Below are positions 41,022-50,057 of a stretch of 64,000 bases of DNA, in pieces. Below the pieces are notes generated by a model that saw nothing but the letters and a program-made list of their open reading frames with translations, had not been told where the DNA came from and made no database searches. This DNA is from Nocardioides soli (GTDB lineage Bacteria; Actinomycetota; Actinomycetes; Propionibacteriales; Nocardioidaceae): positions 1,116,001 to 1,180,000 of the forward strand of contig NZ_JACHWR010000002.1 of the NCBI RefSeq assembly GCF_014191495.1, written 5' to 3'. Position numbers and translations under genes: made by a program. How positions within the stretch are numbered: the stretch's first letter is position 1; each line of letters opens with the position of its first letter.

Positions 41022-42806
41022 ATGATGTTGCGACGACTCAGCATCAGGAACTTCCGCGGGATCAAGTCCTGCGACTGGTCCATAGACCAGCGTCTGATCG
41101 CCATGGTCGGGCCCGGCGACAGTGCTAAGTCCACACTGCTCGACGCCGTTGGCTTGGTCCTAAGTCCGAACTACAGCCCGCAGTTCACCGATGCGGACTT
41201 CTTCAATTTGGATATGTCGGCGCCCCTCACGATTGAAGCCGTCATCACGGAGCTGCCGGACTCGCTCGTCAAGGAGAGTCAGCTGGGCAAGGAGCGCTCT
41301 GGCCTGAAGTCAGACGGCACCCTGGTTCATGACCCACTCGACGACGCCGAGGAGTGCCTGGTCATCCGGTTGACGGTGACCCGTGAACTCGAGCCGACGT
41401 GGGAGGTCGTGCGACCGGGCTCGGATGAGACCCGTGGGATCACCGCTTCTCAGCGGCGCCAACTCGGCTTCTTTCGTTTGGGGGAGCGGCCGGACTTCCA
41501 TCTGCGGTGGGCGCGCGGGTCAGCGCTCTCGGGCCTTACTGAAGGGAGTGATGGTGCATCGTCGGTCATTCTCGACGCGCAACGCGAGGCACGCCGTGCC
41601 GTCTTCGACGCTGAGCCGAACCCGCTTCACGCGGCGGCAGGGACGGCCCAGTCGTCGGCCACCAAGCTCGGCATTTCCCCGTTCACGAAACTGCGACCCG
41701 GGCTGGAGCCAGGCACCGCTGCATCCGCCCACGCCCTGATGCTCCACGACGGCGAGGTTCCGTTGTCGAGTTACGGCCTCGGCACCCGTCGCCTCACGAG
41801 CCTTTCTGTCCAGGACCAGGCCATGGCTGGCGGGTCGATCATCGGTATCGATGAACTTGAACACGGCCTGGAACCGCATCGCCTGGCGCACGTCCTGCGC
41901 TATCTCAAGAGGCGAGCGGATGACCAGCACCTGCAAGTCATCCTGACGACGCACTCTCCGATCACGGTTGAGACCCTCGAAGTGCAGCACCTCGCGGTGA
42001 TTCGTACGGACGGCGGCACGACGTCCTGCCGCGCCGTCCCGGACCACTTGGAGAATGCTCAAGGGGCCTTCCGCTCCGCCCCTTCGGCGCTATTGGGACG
42101 CCGCGCAATCGTCGGAGAGGGGGCAACCGAAGTTGGCTTCCTGCGCGGTCTGATCCGTCGTTGGGATGAGCTGCGCCTTGCGGCCGAACTAAGTCTGGTG
42201 TCAGCGATCGGCACCGTGATCGTCAACGGCAGCGGAGGCACGCAACCGACACAGCGCGCCCGCAACTTTCAGAGCCTCGGATATCCAAGCCTGCTCCTCA
42301 TGGACAACGATGACCGAACGGTTGACGACGAGGTCGCTTCGGCTGTGGCTGACGGGGTTGTGGCCGAACGATGGTCCTACGGTCGGGCGCTTGAAGATGA
42401 GGTTGTGCAATCACTCACGGTCGAGGGCTTGCAGGCTCTCCTCGATCTCGCCATCGAACTTCGCGGGGAGGAGTCGATCCGTGCATCGGTCGGCGCCAAG
42501 CTCGGTGACGCACAACTGACGGGGACCGATCTTGCGCAGTGGCAGACTGAAGCAGCGGTTGACGAGAGCGGTCTCCGCGACGCGGTCGCCGCCGCAGCCA
42601 AGGGAACAAAGAGTAAGGGCAACGCCTGGTTCAAGCGTGAAGATGCTGGCGAGTCGTTGGCGGCAGTCGTGATGACGGACTCGGCCAACCTCGAGGGCAC
42701 CGCACTGATGAGTATCCTCGGTCGCGTCCAGGAGTTCGCCTACTACGAAGCCCCCGTCCCAGACGCGGCAGCCGAGCAGCAGACGGCCGAGACAGCCGAT
42801 GCCTGA
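41022..42806 (+). CDS. gajA: Gabija protein GajA: OLD-family ATPase/Toprim nuclease
   Basis: 594 aa. N-terminal ABC-type ATPase of the OLD family: LSIRNFRGIKSCDWS, Walker A GPGDSAKSTLL (Lys36), Walker B region GGSIIGIDELEHGLEP and LTTHSP. C-terminal Toprim nuclease with AIVGEGATEVGFLRGL and LLLMDNDDRTVDDE. GajA is a sequence-specific DNA nicking enzyme held inactive by nucleotides and released when phage replication drains them. The identification rests on the OLD-Toprim protein being directly followed, with 8 bp overlap, by a UvrD-like helicase. Confidence 0.85.
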   Translation: MMLRRLSIRNFRGIKSCDWSIDQRLIAMVGPGDSAKSTLLDAVGLVLSPNYSPQFTDADFFNLDMSAPLTIEAVITELPDSLVKESQLGKERSGLKSDGTLVHDPLDDAEECLVIRLTVTRELEPTWEVVRPGSDETRGITASQRRQLGFFRLGERPDFHLRWARGSALSGLTEGSDGASSVILDAQREARRAVFDAEPNPLHAAAGTAQSSATKLGISPFTKLRPGLEPGTAASAHALMLHDGEVPLSSYGLGTRRLTSLSVQDQAMAGGSIIGIDELEHGLEPHRLAHVLRYLKRRADDQHLQVILTTHSPITVETLEVQHLAVIRTDGGTTSCRAVPDHLENAQGAFRSAPSALLGRRAIVGEGATEVGFLRGLIRRWDELRLAAELSLVSAIGTVIVNGSGGTQPTQRARNFQSLGYPSLLLMDNDDRTVDDEVASAVADGVVAERWSYGRALEDEVVQSLTVEGLQALLDLAIELRGEESIRASVGAKLGDAQLTGTDLAQWQTEAAVDESGLRDAVAAAAKGTKSKGNAWFKREDAGESLAAVVMTDSANLEGTALMSILGRVQEFAYYEAPVPDAAAEQQTAETADA

Positions 42807-44271
42807 CGACCCTTCCCTGGAGGATGGTGTCAGAGCGATACGCGAGGGGATGCCATGCTCTGTGTCGCTCCCTGCGGGATGTGGAAAGACCGAGCTCATC
42901 GCCGCTGTTGTCGCGGCAACGGCAGCCGACGGCGGTACAGCTCTCGTCCTCACCCACACCCATGCCGGTGTCGACGCACTTCGGCGGCGTATGGCCAAGT
43001 TCGAGGTCCCACGGGATCAGGTAGTTGTTCGGACCATCGACTCTTGGGCCTTCGACCTAATCAGTCACTTCCCGCTCCTCGCCGAACTCGACGTCCCGCC
43101 ATCACCCGACTGGAACCGATCGGCCGAGTATCACCGAGGCGCGGCCACGGCCGCGCAGTCCCAGGCAGTGCGCAAGATGTTGCGTCTGAGCTACGACATG
43201 GTGCTTGTTGATGAGTATCAGGACTGCCTCATCGACCAGCATGGTCTCGTCGTCGCCGTCGCACAGGCAGTGCCAACTACTGTGCTCGGTGATCCTCTGC
43301 AGAGCCTGTTCAACTTCGGCGGGAACCAGCCGGTGGATTGGGCGATCCACGTGCTGCCCACTTTCCCCCTTGTCGAAGTCGACTATCGGCCGCGGCGTTG
43401 GCCCGAGAACGAAGCGCTCGGCACCTGGCTGGTCGAGATCCGGGAGAACTTGCTGCAGGGTCGGCCGATCGACTTCTCGACTGCCCCCATCGCCTTGGTG
43501 CGACGCGACGATGCACGAACGTTCGTGAGGATCTGCTTCCGAGCCTTGAAACTCGACGGCGCCGTCGCAGTCCTCGGCCAATTCCGCAACGATTGTGTCA
43601 GCGCCGCCTCCAACCTGCAGGGCACTTACTCGGTCATGGAGGCGATCGACGAGAAAGTCCCCGCCAAGCTGGCGAGCACCATCGACACCAAGCCTGCCGC
43701 CCAAGTGGCGAAGGCGCTCGTGGACTTCGCGATCAACGCCTCGGCCGGACTGGCGGGGCACATCCCCAGCGCTAAACGAGTTCGGCTTGGAAATGGCCAG
43801 ACGTTCACGACGACCAAGGATGAGCTCAAGAGCGCCTATGCCGCGATCAACAACGTTCGATCGAAGGTATCGCCGACTGCAATCCGTGCGGCGTTGACTG
43901 AGATCGCCGCGCTACCTGGCGTCACCATCCATTGCCGGGAAGCCTGGTACGAGGTCACTCGGTCGATCGCCGTCGCAGAGACCGACGACTGCACTGTCGC
44001 TGAGGCACTTCTGCTGACTCGGAATCACGCCCGAGTTGCTGGCCGGCGACCGAGCGACCGCATCGTGACCAGGCCCCTCCTTGCAAAAGGTCTGGAGTAC
44101 GACCACGTCGTAATCCTGGATCCCAGCCGCTACTCGGCTCAGGAGCTCTACGTGGCGCTGTCGCGGGGAGCACGGTCGGTGACCGTGATCGCCGAGAGCC
44201 CAGTCCTGGCGGCCCGTCGTATGGCCGGAGGCTCCCCTGAAGAGAGCGTCCCGCCGATCCGAGCCAGCTGA
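42799..44271 (+). CDS. gajB: Gabija protein GajB: UvrD-like helicase
   Basis: 490 aa superfamily 1 helicase. Motif I LPAGCGKTEL near residue 28, motif II MVLVDEYQDC near 135, motif III TVLGDPLQSLFNF, motif IV region VDYRPRRWPEN, and motifs V/VI in LLAKGLEYDHVVILDPSRYS and ELYVALSRGARSV. It lacks long 1B/2B insertions, as GajB does. GajB senses DNA ends and stimulates the GajA nuclease. Overlaps gajA by 8 bp. Confidence 0.87.
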   Translation: MPDDPSLEDGVRAIREGMPCSVSLPAGCGKTELIAAVVAATAADGGTALVLTHTHAGVDALRRRMAKFEVPRDQVVVRTIDSWAFDLISHFPLLAELDVPPSPDWNRSAEYHRGAATAAQSQAVRKMLRLSYDMVLVDEYQDCLIDQHGLVVAVAQAVPTTVLGDPLQSLFNFGGNQPVDWAIHVLPTFPLVEVDYRPRRWPENEALGTWLVEIRENLLQGRPIDFSTAPIALVRRDDARTFVRICFRALKLDGAVAVLGQFRNDCVSAASNLQGTYSVMEAIDEKVPAKLASTIDTKPAAQVAKALVDFAINASAGLAGHIPSAKRVRLGNGQTFTTTKDELKSAYAAINNVRSKVSPTAIRAALTEIAALPGVTIHCREAWYEVTRSIAVAETDDCTVAEALLLTRNHARVAGRRPSDRIVTRPLLAKGLEYDHVVILDPSRYSAQELYVALSRGARSVTVIAESPVLAARRMAGGSPEESVPPIRAS

Positions 44272-44276
44272 CCGGT

Positions 44277-45500
44277 CTAACCGGTTGGGCCAGTGAGACC
44301 GTCGAACAACGCTGCCTGCTCGGCTCGGTCACCCTTGGTCTCCTGCGACAACGGTGCGGTCAGCACCTTGTCGACCGGCCCCTGCACGCCAAACTGGCCG
44401 CGCAGGAACGCTGCGATCAGGTGGACCTGACGCTCAGTCGCCTGGGTCATGTGCAGCCGACCCTGCAGGGCGACCGTGAGATCGCGTCGTCGTACCAGGC
44501 GCTCGAACAGTAGGGCGTCCATCTGCCGCGGCAGGTTGGCCGTGGTCGCGGCGTCAGCGGCGAGACGCGAGATGAGCTCGAGCAGTGGGTCGGCGTAGTC
44601 CGGTGCCAGTGGGAGGAACGCCCCCATGGCACCAGTGCGTACGTCTGCTGGGGCGTCGAGGGAGTTGAGGATCTTAGCCACGTACTCGTCGACCCGCTCG
44701 GCCTGCTTACGCATGGCGTAGTACGGGACATCGCCGGTCGCAAGGCGCGCTGTGGCGACCTCCTGGAACGTTGCCGCGTCCATCGTGTTCGCCTCGCCCG
44801 CGATGATCGCCAAGTTCAAGGTCACGATGGAGATGGCCTCTGCGAAGAACCACCGTGCGGCCTTGGTGGCTTCCGCGTGGGTCTCAGGCGGCCAGGCCTT
44901 GCTCAACTCGCGGATCAAGCCCAGGGTGCGCTTGACGGCGTCGAAGGGCTCGAGGAACCAGACCTCGGACACCAGGAACCAGAAGCCGCGCTCCAACATG
45001 GCGTCGGACTTCACGAACGCCAGCACTTCCTTGCGCAGCAAGGCGATCGTTACACCCTGAGAGCCGACGTCGTCGACGCTGCCGATGGCGAGCCGCTTCT
45101 CGCGCGAGGCCAGGTCATCCATGTGCTGGATGGTCACGCCGAGCCGTCGGCAAGCGTCGCGGGTGGCCGTGGTGGTCTTGAACGCCGTCGTGATCTCACC
45201 TCGGTCGGCGCCGACGAGCTCGCGGAGACCACGACTCCACAGGGCACGGTCGAGCGGACGCGGGGTGCTCTTGGAGGTGCCGGTCTTCACCTCGCCGATC
45301 TGCTTGTGGAGCGTCAGCGCCTGGCTGAAGGCGTAGCCCAAGACGTCGAGGTCGGTGACGGTCGAGACCTCGGAGCCAAAGCGGTGCTGCAGGTCGACTC
45401 CACGACGTACGTAGAAGCCGTCCCAGAACCAGGCCTGGGCCACCCGAATCTCGGCCAGGACTCCGGCATCAAGCCCAGGGGTCGTCGCGGCGCGCGGCAC
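44277..45500 (-). CDS. Unrecognised defence-island protein with PD-(D/E)XK-like nuclease motif
   Basis: 407 aa from GTG 45500, overlapping the upstream gene by 32 bp. I do not know the family. Residues 8-75 carry a pattern typical of restriction-type nucleases: EVSTVTDLDVLGYAF (Asp50/Asp52), then LHKQIGEVKTGTSK (Glu70-x-Lys72), a D-x17-ExK spacing of the PD-(D/E)XK fold. The remaining 300 residues are helical, without recognisable motifs. It is paired with the 438-aa gene and convergent with Gabija, with stop codons 5 bp apart. A nuclease effector of a two-gene defence system is a reasonable inference. Confidence 0.6.
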   Translation of the reverse strand: MPRAATTPGLDAGVLAEIRVAQAWFWDGFYVRRGVDLQHRFGSEVSTVTDLDVLGYAFSQALTLHKQIGEVKTGTSKSTPRPLDRALWSRGLRELVGADRGEITTAFKTTTATRDACRRLGVTIQHMDDLASREKRLAIGSVDDVGSQGVTIALLRKEVLAFVKSDAMLERGFWFLVSEVWFLEPFDAVKRTLGLIRELSKAWPPETHAEATKAARWFFAEAISIVTLNLAIIAGEANTMDAATFQEVATARLATGDVPYYAMRKQAERVDEYVAKILNSLDAPADVRTGAMGAFLPLAPDYADPLLELISRLAADAATTANLPRQMDALLFERLVRRRDLTVALQGRLHMTQATERQVHLIAAFLRGQFGVQGPVDKVLTAPLSQETKGDRAEQAALFDGLTGPTG

Positions 45501-46785
45501 GCTGCATCTCCTTCCGCAGCTCGTGGATGGAGGCGACCATGATCTCGTGAGAGGCCCCGAGGCTCTCCTTCGTCCGGCCGTCCTCCGGCGTGATGAACGT
45601 AGCGGGTCGCTGCCCGCGGGTCAGGTCGGCAGTCCCAGACGTGTCGGTGATGCGACGGATCCAGGTGAGCGCGGACTCCGCGATCTCCGGCTTGACGAGA
45701 CGCAGGAAGGCCCGGCCACCCTCGTTCGGCTCGACGGCGACGACGCCGGCGGCCTCCAGCAAGTGGTAGTCCGTGCCGATGTTGGTGGCGGGCCCCACGG
45801 TGCCCCTGCGCAGCAGCGCATTCACCAGAACAGCCGGGTCCTGGACCCGGCCACCACCTAGGGCCGCCGAGTCGCGACCGAAGAGAATGTGCGCGACGAA
45901 CAGCTTCCGCAGGTGGAAGGCCTCGGTGGTCGTGCAGGCGTTGTCCTCTACCTCGAGGAGGGGCGAGAAGACGTACGTCGAGGAGGCGCCGGTGGCGGAA
46001 CGAACGGTGGCTGCCTGGATGAGGCCGACGTTCGTGGCACTGCGGATGATTGCCGGATTGGCGTTCAGCTTCGACAGGTGCAGGCCGGGCGTCGACAGCA
46101 CCTGCTCGCTCATGCCCAGGAGCGCTTCGCGCTCGTTGGGCGGGAGCCCGCCAAGGAAGGTGGCGAGCGACAGCTGCTTCGTGCCCCAGACGTACGGACT
46201 GAACACCACCAGCTCGTTGAGCTCGTCGGACGGCGCGTCGAGGTTGAGGCCGACAGCTCGGGCCAGGCGCAATGCCTCGAGCGCTTCTGGCTCGGTGAAG
46301 CCCCGCTTGGTGATCTCCTGCAGGTGCTGGCTCGCCGCCAGTGGCGCGATCGCGCCGATCTCCACCGAGTGCAAGAAGGCCAGGTCTGAACGCTGCGGCC
46401 CGAGCGAGTCGAGCAGGGCGACCGTCTGCTCGGTCACCGTCGCCGAGACCCCGATGTACTCCTCGAGGTGAGAGATCCGCCCAGCCTGGTCGATGCGGTA
46501 GTCGATCAGGCCAGCTGCCTTGAGCGCCGGGAGGACGGTGTTGGTCAGCTCCAGGCCGCCGAGGCCGGCGTGCTTGGCGTAGCCAACGACGAGCTCGTGG
46601 GTGAGTACGACGAGGCTCTGGTGGCCCTTCAGGCGGGCCGCGAGGTCCATGGCCTTGCCGGTGAGCAGCAGGATCTCGACCTCGGCACGCACCAGGGGAT
46701 CGGTGATCTTGTGGTCGTGCTGGTGGACGAAGACAACGGCACGCCCCAGCCGCTTGACCTCGTCGCGACGCTTCTCGTCGTCCAC
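45469..46785 (-). CDS. Unrecognised partner of the PD-(D/E)XK-like protein
   Basis: 438 aa, no known family. The N-terminal 130 residues resemble winged-helix segments (VLTHELVVGYAKHAGLGGLE, TVLPALKAAGLIDYRIDQ). The middle is rich in ALEALRLARAVGL-like helices. A second winged-helix-like part appears near residue 320 (NALLRRGTVGPATNIGTDYHL followed by LEAAGVVAV). No catalytic motif is visible. It may be the sensor or DNA-binding subunit for the downstream nuclease-like protein. It is divergent from the 262-aa gene across a 122-bp AT-richer promoter region. Confidence 0.55.
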   Translation of the reverse strand: MDDEKRRDEVKRLGRAVVFVHQHDHKITDPLVRAEVEILLLTGKAMDLAARLKGHQSLVVLTHELVVGYAKHAGLGGLELTNTVLPALKAAGLIDYRIDQAGRISHLEEYIGVSATVTEQTVALLDSLGPQRSDLAFLHSVEIGAIAPLAASQHLQEITKRGFTEPEALEALRLARAVGLNLDAPSDELNELVVFSPYVWGTKQLSLATFLGGLPPNEREALLGMSEQVLSTPGLHLSKLNANPAIIRSATNVGLIQAATVRSATGASSTYVFSPLLEVEDNACTTTEAFHLRKLFVAHILFGRDSAALGGGRVQDPAVLVNALLRRGTVGPATNIGTDYHLLEAAGVVAVEPNEGGRAFLRLVKPEIAESALTWIRRITDTSGTADLTRGQRPATFITPEDGRTKESLGASHEIMVASIHELRKEMQRAARRDDPWA

Positions 46786-46907
46786 CGGGTTCGACCCCCT
46801 GCTTCCTGCTCGGCGCTGGCGCCGCGTAGTCGTGTTCGCGACGAAGGAATCGCCGATAAGTTCATTCTGCCACAGAAAATACTGGCATAGGGTGTAGATT
46901 CGGTTCC
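46786..46907. promoter_or_regulatory. Divergent promoter region in the defence island
   Basis: 122 bp between two divergent operons. The stretch 46850-46905 is AT-rich for this genome (AAGTTCATTCTGCCACAGAA, then AATACTGGCATAGGGTGTAG) and the only reasonable place for promoters of both. TAGATT near 46894 and TTCATT near 46861 are possible core elements; none is certain. Confidence 0.4.
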
Positions 46908-47696
46908 GTGACCGAGAAGACCGACATCATCAGCCAGCTCGAGGACCGTGGACTCCTGGGCGCCTTGGCGTGGGCGTACACCTCCGCGGTGACCCGCACC
47001 CTCGACGACTACTCCGAGGATGCCGGGTACGACGCAGCTTGGCTGGGAAGCACGCGCTTCACCCTGTTCCGCGATCGCATCGATCGGGTGACTTCCTGTG
47101 GCAAGTACGCGCTCCAAGTCGGAGCTGACTCCAGCGAGGGTCTGGATCTCGTCCATGCCGAGCTGACCGAGCGCGAAATTGAGACCATGCCCCAGTTGCC
47201 GCCGGATCTCGTTCGGCGTGCGGATCTCAACCACAGCCCCGGCTGGCGCATTGAGGACCTACGTTTCCTGCTCGCCTCCTGCGCCTTCGGCAAGATCGAC
47301 TCGCTTCCCTGGCCGCAGAAGAGTCCGACCAAGCAGTTGGTCGCCAAACAGCCGAACCCTGAGCCCGAGATGACGCTGTTCGACGACTTGGTCGCCGAGG
47401 AGGTTGCGGGTCTGCTCGCCATCGATGATGATGCGCTGGATCTGACGACCCTTGTGTCTGCCCACTCCCTTGACACCGTTAGTCAGCGCCGTGAGTTGGT
47501 CCTTGGCCGGCCACGCCTTAACGACGGCGGGGGAGATGCGTGGCACTGGTATGTCGACCTCCTTGGTGGTCCGACGACTTCGGGCTCGCGACAGCTGGAG
47601 AGTCCGGCACCTTCGGCGCCGGACGAGGTCCCGGATGCGCAGGTTCGTCTTCGTCAGCGACGCGCGCAGCAGTCCCAGGCTGATGACCTGCGATGA
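46908..47696 (+). CDS. Unrecognised protein upstream of an XRE-ImmA/IrrE gene
   Basis: 262 aa from GTG 46908. No family recognised. The N-terminal 120 residues look like a folded alpha/beta domain (GYDAAWLGSTRFTLFRDRID, YALQVGADSSEGLDL). A linker and an acidic segment follow (EPEMTLFDDLVAEEVAGLL), then a disordered, basic C-terminus (QVRLRQRRAQQSQADDLR). It is translationally coupled (ATGA) to the XRE-peptidase gene. In comparable pairs the partner of an XRE-ImmA/IrrE protein is often a repressor target or toxin, but nothing in this sequence proves that. Confidence 0.5.
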   Translation: MTEKTDIISQLEDRGLLGALAWAYTSAVTRTLDDYSEDAGYDAAWLGSTRFTLFRDRIDRVTSCGKYALQVGADSSEGLDLVHAELTEREIETMPQLPPDLVRRADLNHSPGWRIEDLRFLLASCAFGKIDSLPWPQKSPTKQLVAKQPNPEPEMTLFDDLVAEEVAGLLAIDDDALDLTTLVSAHSLDTVSQRRELVLGRPRLNDGGGDAWHWYVDLLGGPTTSGSRQLESPAPSAPDEVPDAQVRLRQRRAQQSQADDLR

Positions 47697-48868
47697 ACGC
47701 TTCGATGTCGGCAGCCGATGCTGCCGCTCTCTTTGACGGCGCCCGGTTAACTCTTGCTCGCCAGTTAGCCGGCAAACGGAAGAGTGACCTGGCGGGAGTG
47801 ATCCGCAAGAGTCCAACAGCTGTCGCGGCCTGGGAGTCGGGAACCAAGCGGCCGACGGCGTCGACCGTTGCCGAGCTGTCTCTCGGCCTAGGAGTCGACC
47901 CCGCATTCTTCGCGGTCGCTCATGAGGACGTATCGAACCTGACGAGCCCTCCCCACTTCCGATCCCTGCGCTCCACAAGCCAGCTCGCCCGAGATCAAGC
48001 ACAGGCCTACGGCCAACTTGCGGTCGATATCGCGACGGGCCTTGAGCGCCACGTCGAGTTCCCCGACGTTGACATCCAGCGGCTTGCCGTCGACGTCGAC
48101 GACATCGAAAACGACGGACCCGAGGAGGCGGCGCGTCAGGTTCGGGAATCTTGGAGACTCGGTGTTGGACCCGCTGGTCACCTCGTGCGCGAGTTGGAGA
48201 ACCACGGCGTGCTGGTGGTGTTCAGCCCGCCACAAGCCGCAGCGGTCGATGCCTACTCATTCGACAGTCGCCTCCGTCCCGTCGTCGTCCTCAACCCGCT
48301 GAAGCGGGACTACTACCGACAAAGGTTCGATGTGGCGCATGAACTCGGCCACTTGGTGATGCACGCAGATGCCGAGCCAGGCGGACGCATCGTCGAAACT
48401 CAGGCGCACCGATTCGCGGGCGAGCTGCTTATGCCGGCGGAGGAGATAGCCCCGATGCTGCCCCGCTCGATCAACAGCAGCAGCTGGACCTCATTGGCCA
48501 GGCTCAAGGAGCAGTGGGGGGTCAGCATGCAGGCGCTCCTCTTCCGCGCAAGGGAGCTTGGTGTCATGGGTGACGTGTCCTATCGGAACGCGATGACCAC
48601 AGTCTCGACGCGCGGCTGGCGCCGTGCCGAACCCGGTCAGATTCAAGTGCTCGAGCAGCCGTCCCTCCTGCCCAGGGCGCTCGAGCTGCTGGAGGGCGAG
48701 GGCGTCGATGCTGGGCTTCTGGCCGCGCAGTGCCGTGTCCCCATCGAGCTCTTTCGGTCAGCGACGAGTCGAAGCCCTTTGGCAACTTCGAATGCATTAC
48801 GGAGCGACACTGACGAGGACAGAGGGCGTGTGGTGTCCTTGCTGAGACCCGAAGGGTCTAGCGACTAG
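47693..48868 (+). CDS. XRE regulator fused to ImmA/IrrE-type metallopeptidase
   Basis: 391 aa. Residues about 12-72 form an XRE helix-turn-helix (LTLARQLAGKRKSDLAGVIR, AVAAWESGTKRP). Residues about 180-300 form an ImmA/IrrE (COG2856) peptidase with FDVAHELGHLVMH, the HExxH zinc site, followed by HRFAGELLMP. Family members cleave or hold phage repressors and often control defence or toxin genes. It is coupled to the 262-aa gene upstream and followed 26 bp later by a GIY-YIG-like gene. Confidence 0.85.
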   Translation: MNASMSAADAAALFDGARLTLARQLAGKRKSDLAGVIRKSPTAVAAWESGTKRPTASTVAELSLGLGVDPAFFAVAHEDVSNLTSPPHFRSLRSTSQLARDQAQAYGQLAVDIATGLERHVEFPDVDIQRLAVDVDDIENDGPEEAARQVRESWRLGVGPAGHLVRELENHGVLVVFSPPQAAAVDAYSFDSRLRPVVVLNPLKRDYYRQRFDVAHELGHLVMHADAEPGGRIVETQAHRFAGELLMPAEEIAPMLPRSINSSSWTSLARLKEQWGVSMQALLFRARELGVMGDVSYRNAMTTVSTRGWRRAEPGQIQVLEQPSLLPRALELLEGEGVDAGLLAAQCRVPIELFRSATSRSPLATSNALRSDTDEDRGRVVSLLRPEGSSD

Positions 48869-48894
48869 CAACCGTTCAAAGAGGCGAGGTGGGC

Positions 48895-49671
48895 ATGGAA
48901 TTCACGCTAGCCAGTCGGTCATTCGATCTGACGGCTGACCTTGTCCGTCGCAAGCTGACGGATCGCGTGCCGGAATCGATCAAGGAGTATTGGGTCGAGA
49001 TCGATGGTGTCCGCTGGCCGGTGAAGCAGGTAATGGCGCTTGCTACGGGTCTCGATCGTCGGGCCTTCCAATCCCAGAACAGCCGGCGCCTTCTCGAGCG
49101 CCTTGGCTTCTCGGTCAGCCAGGGAGGGTCGGTGATCTCGGCCAACGCGAGGAGCGCGAAGCCGCGAGCCAACCGAGCCGCGTTCGACGCAGAGGCACTC
49201 GACGTCCTCGAGTCTGTGGACGTGCGAGTCACCTTCGACTGGCTTCGCGCTGGCCCCGTCGTCCTGGACGCTGAGGGGCTGCCAAAGTTCCCATCGCTAC
49301 CGCGACTGCCTGGCCTGTATCGATACGACTTCGGCCTAGATGATGCCGGTGTCCGTACCCTGTACATCGGCGAGTCAGTCGAGCTCATGCGCCGCGCCAG
49401 CAACTATCGCAATGCCAAGACGGATCGAAGCCGTCAGCGCACGAGCCGGAGGATCCACAAGGAGATCGTCCAGCATCTACTGGCCGGGGGCTCGATTGAG
49501 TTTGCGATCGCTACGGGCGTGAGCATCCAGGACGGTGAAGACACTGATCTTCGCCTGAAGTCAGCCCGTCGCCTGGCGGAGAACGCCGCCGTCCTTCGAG
49601 CTCAGACGACTCCCGCTACGCAGGTTCTGAACATCGACACTGACATTGGCCAGTCCGAGGGGGAGGAGTGA
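48895..49671 (+). CDS. GIY-YIG-like nuclease with an extra N-terminal domain
   Basis: 258 aa from ATG 48895, with AGAGGCGAGGTGGG upstream (a GTG two codons earlier is possible). N-terminal domain (1-85) with EYWVEIDGVRWPVKQVMALATG, a small basic module seen in some restriction-related proteins. The C-terminal half has LPGLYRYDF, then RTLYIGESVELMRRASNY, the GLY...YIG pair and Arg of the GIY-YIG fold. The final catalytic Glu/Asn is not clear. Likely a DNA-cutting or DNA-sensing component of the defence island. Confidence 0.6.
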   Translation: MEFTLASRSFDLTADLVRRKLTDRVPESIKEYWVEIDGVRWPVKQVMALATGLDRRAFQSQNSRRLLERLGFSVSQGGSVISANARSAKPRANRAAFDAEALDVLESVDVRVTFDWLRAGPVVLDAEGLPKFPSLPRLPGLYRYDFGLDDAGVRTLYIGESVELMRRASNYRNAKTDRSRQRTSRRIHKEIVQHLLAGGSIEFAIATGVSIQDGEDTDLRLKSARRLAENAAVLRAQTTPATQVLNIDTDIGQSEGEE

Positions 49672-49994
49672 GGGAGCACCCCCCGCTCGTTCTCGGCGTC
49701 GATGTCGGATCGGTGCGCCGCAAGGGTGGCTTCGCGTGGTCGTCGGTCGACGTGTCACTTCACGGGCAGGATGACCCGAGCGCCTTGGGTGCTGCCTGCT
49801 GGACTCCACTTGCGCCGTTTGAGTCTTGGCCAGCCTTCGCGCTGGCCAGGGTGGCTGCTTCTCCCCAACCCACTCACTCGACTTTCACTGACAGACGAGG
49901 CGCAGTAGATGGTGCTGTTCGACGAACCGGATGGGGGGCCGCTGAACGCGCCAAGCGGTTCGGCGCCCTTTCTGACGAGCTTCCTGAACTGTGA
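49668..49994 (+). pseudogene. Truncated RNase H-fold-like (DUF429-like) gene
   Basis: 108-codon frame, GTG overlapping the preceding stop. The first 30 residues (LVLGVDVGSVRRKGGFAWSS) look like the start of a DUF429-type or other RNase H-fold protein, which are normally over 200 aa. After about residue 50 the sequence loses protein character. A 45-codon frame from 49909 (MVLFDEPDGGPLNAPSG) could be a displaced part. It lies at the right border of the defence island, 60 bp from the relaxase 3' end, and appears cut off there. Confidence 0.45.
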
Positions 49995-50057
49995 ATGGCC
50001 CGTTCGGGCACAGTGGGGTCCACTGATTCGCTCAGAGCGATACTGAGCCAGGTGCTG

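Noticed and set aside
41022..44271. PARIS or other OLD-type systems as an alternative to Gabija
   Set aside because: PARIS pairs an ATPase with a separate Toprim protein; here Toprim is fused to the ATPase and the partner is a UvrD-like helicase, as in Gabija.
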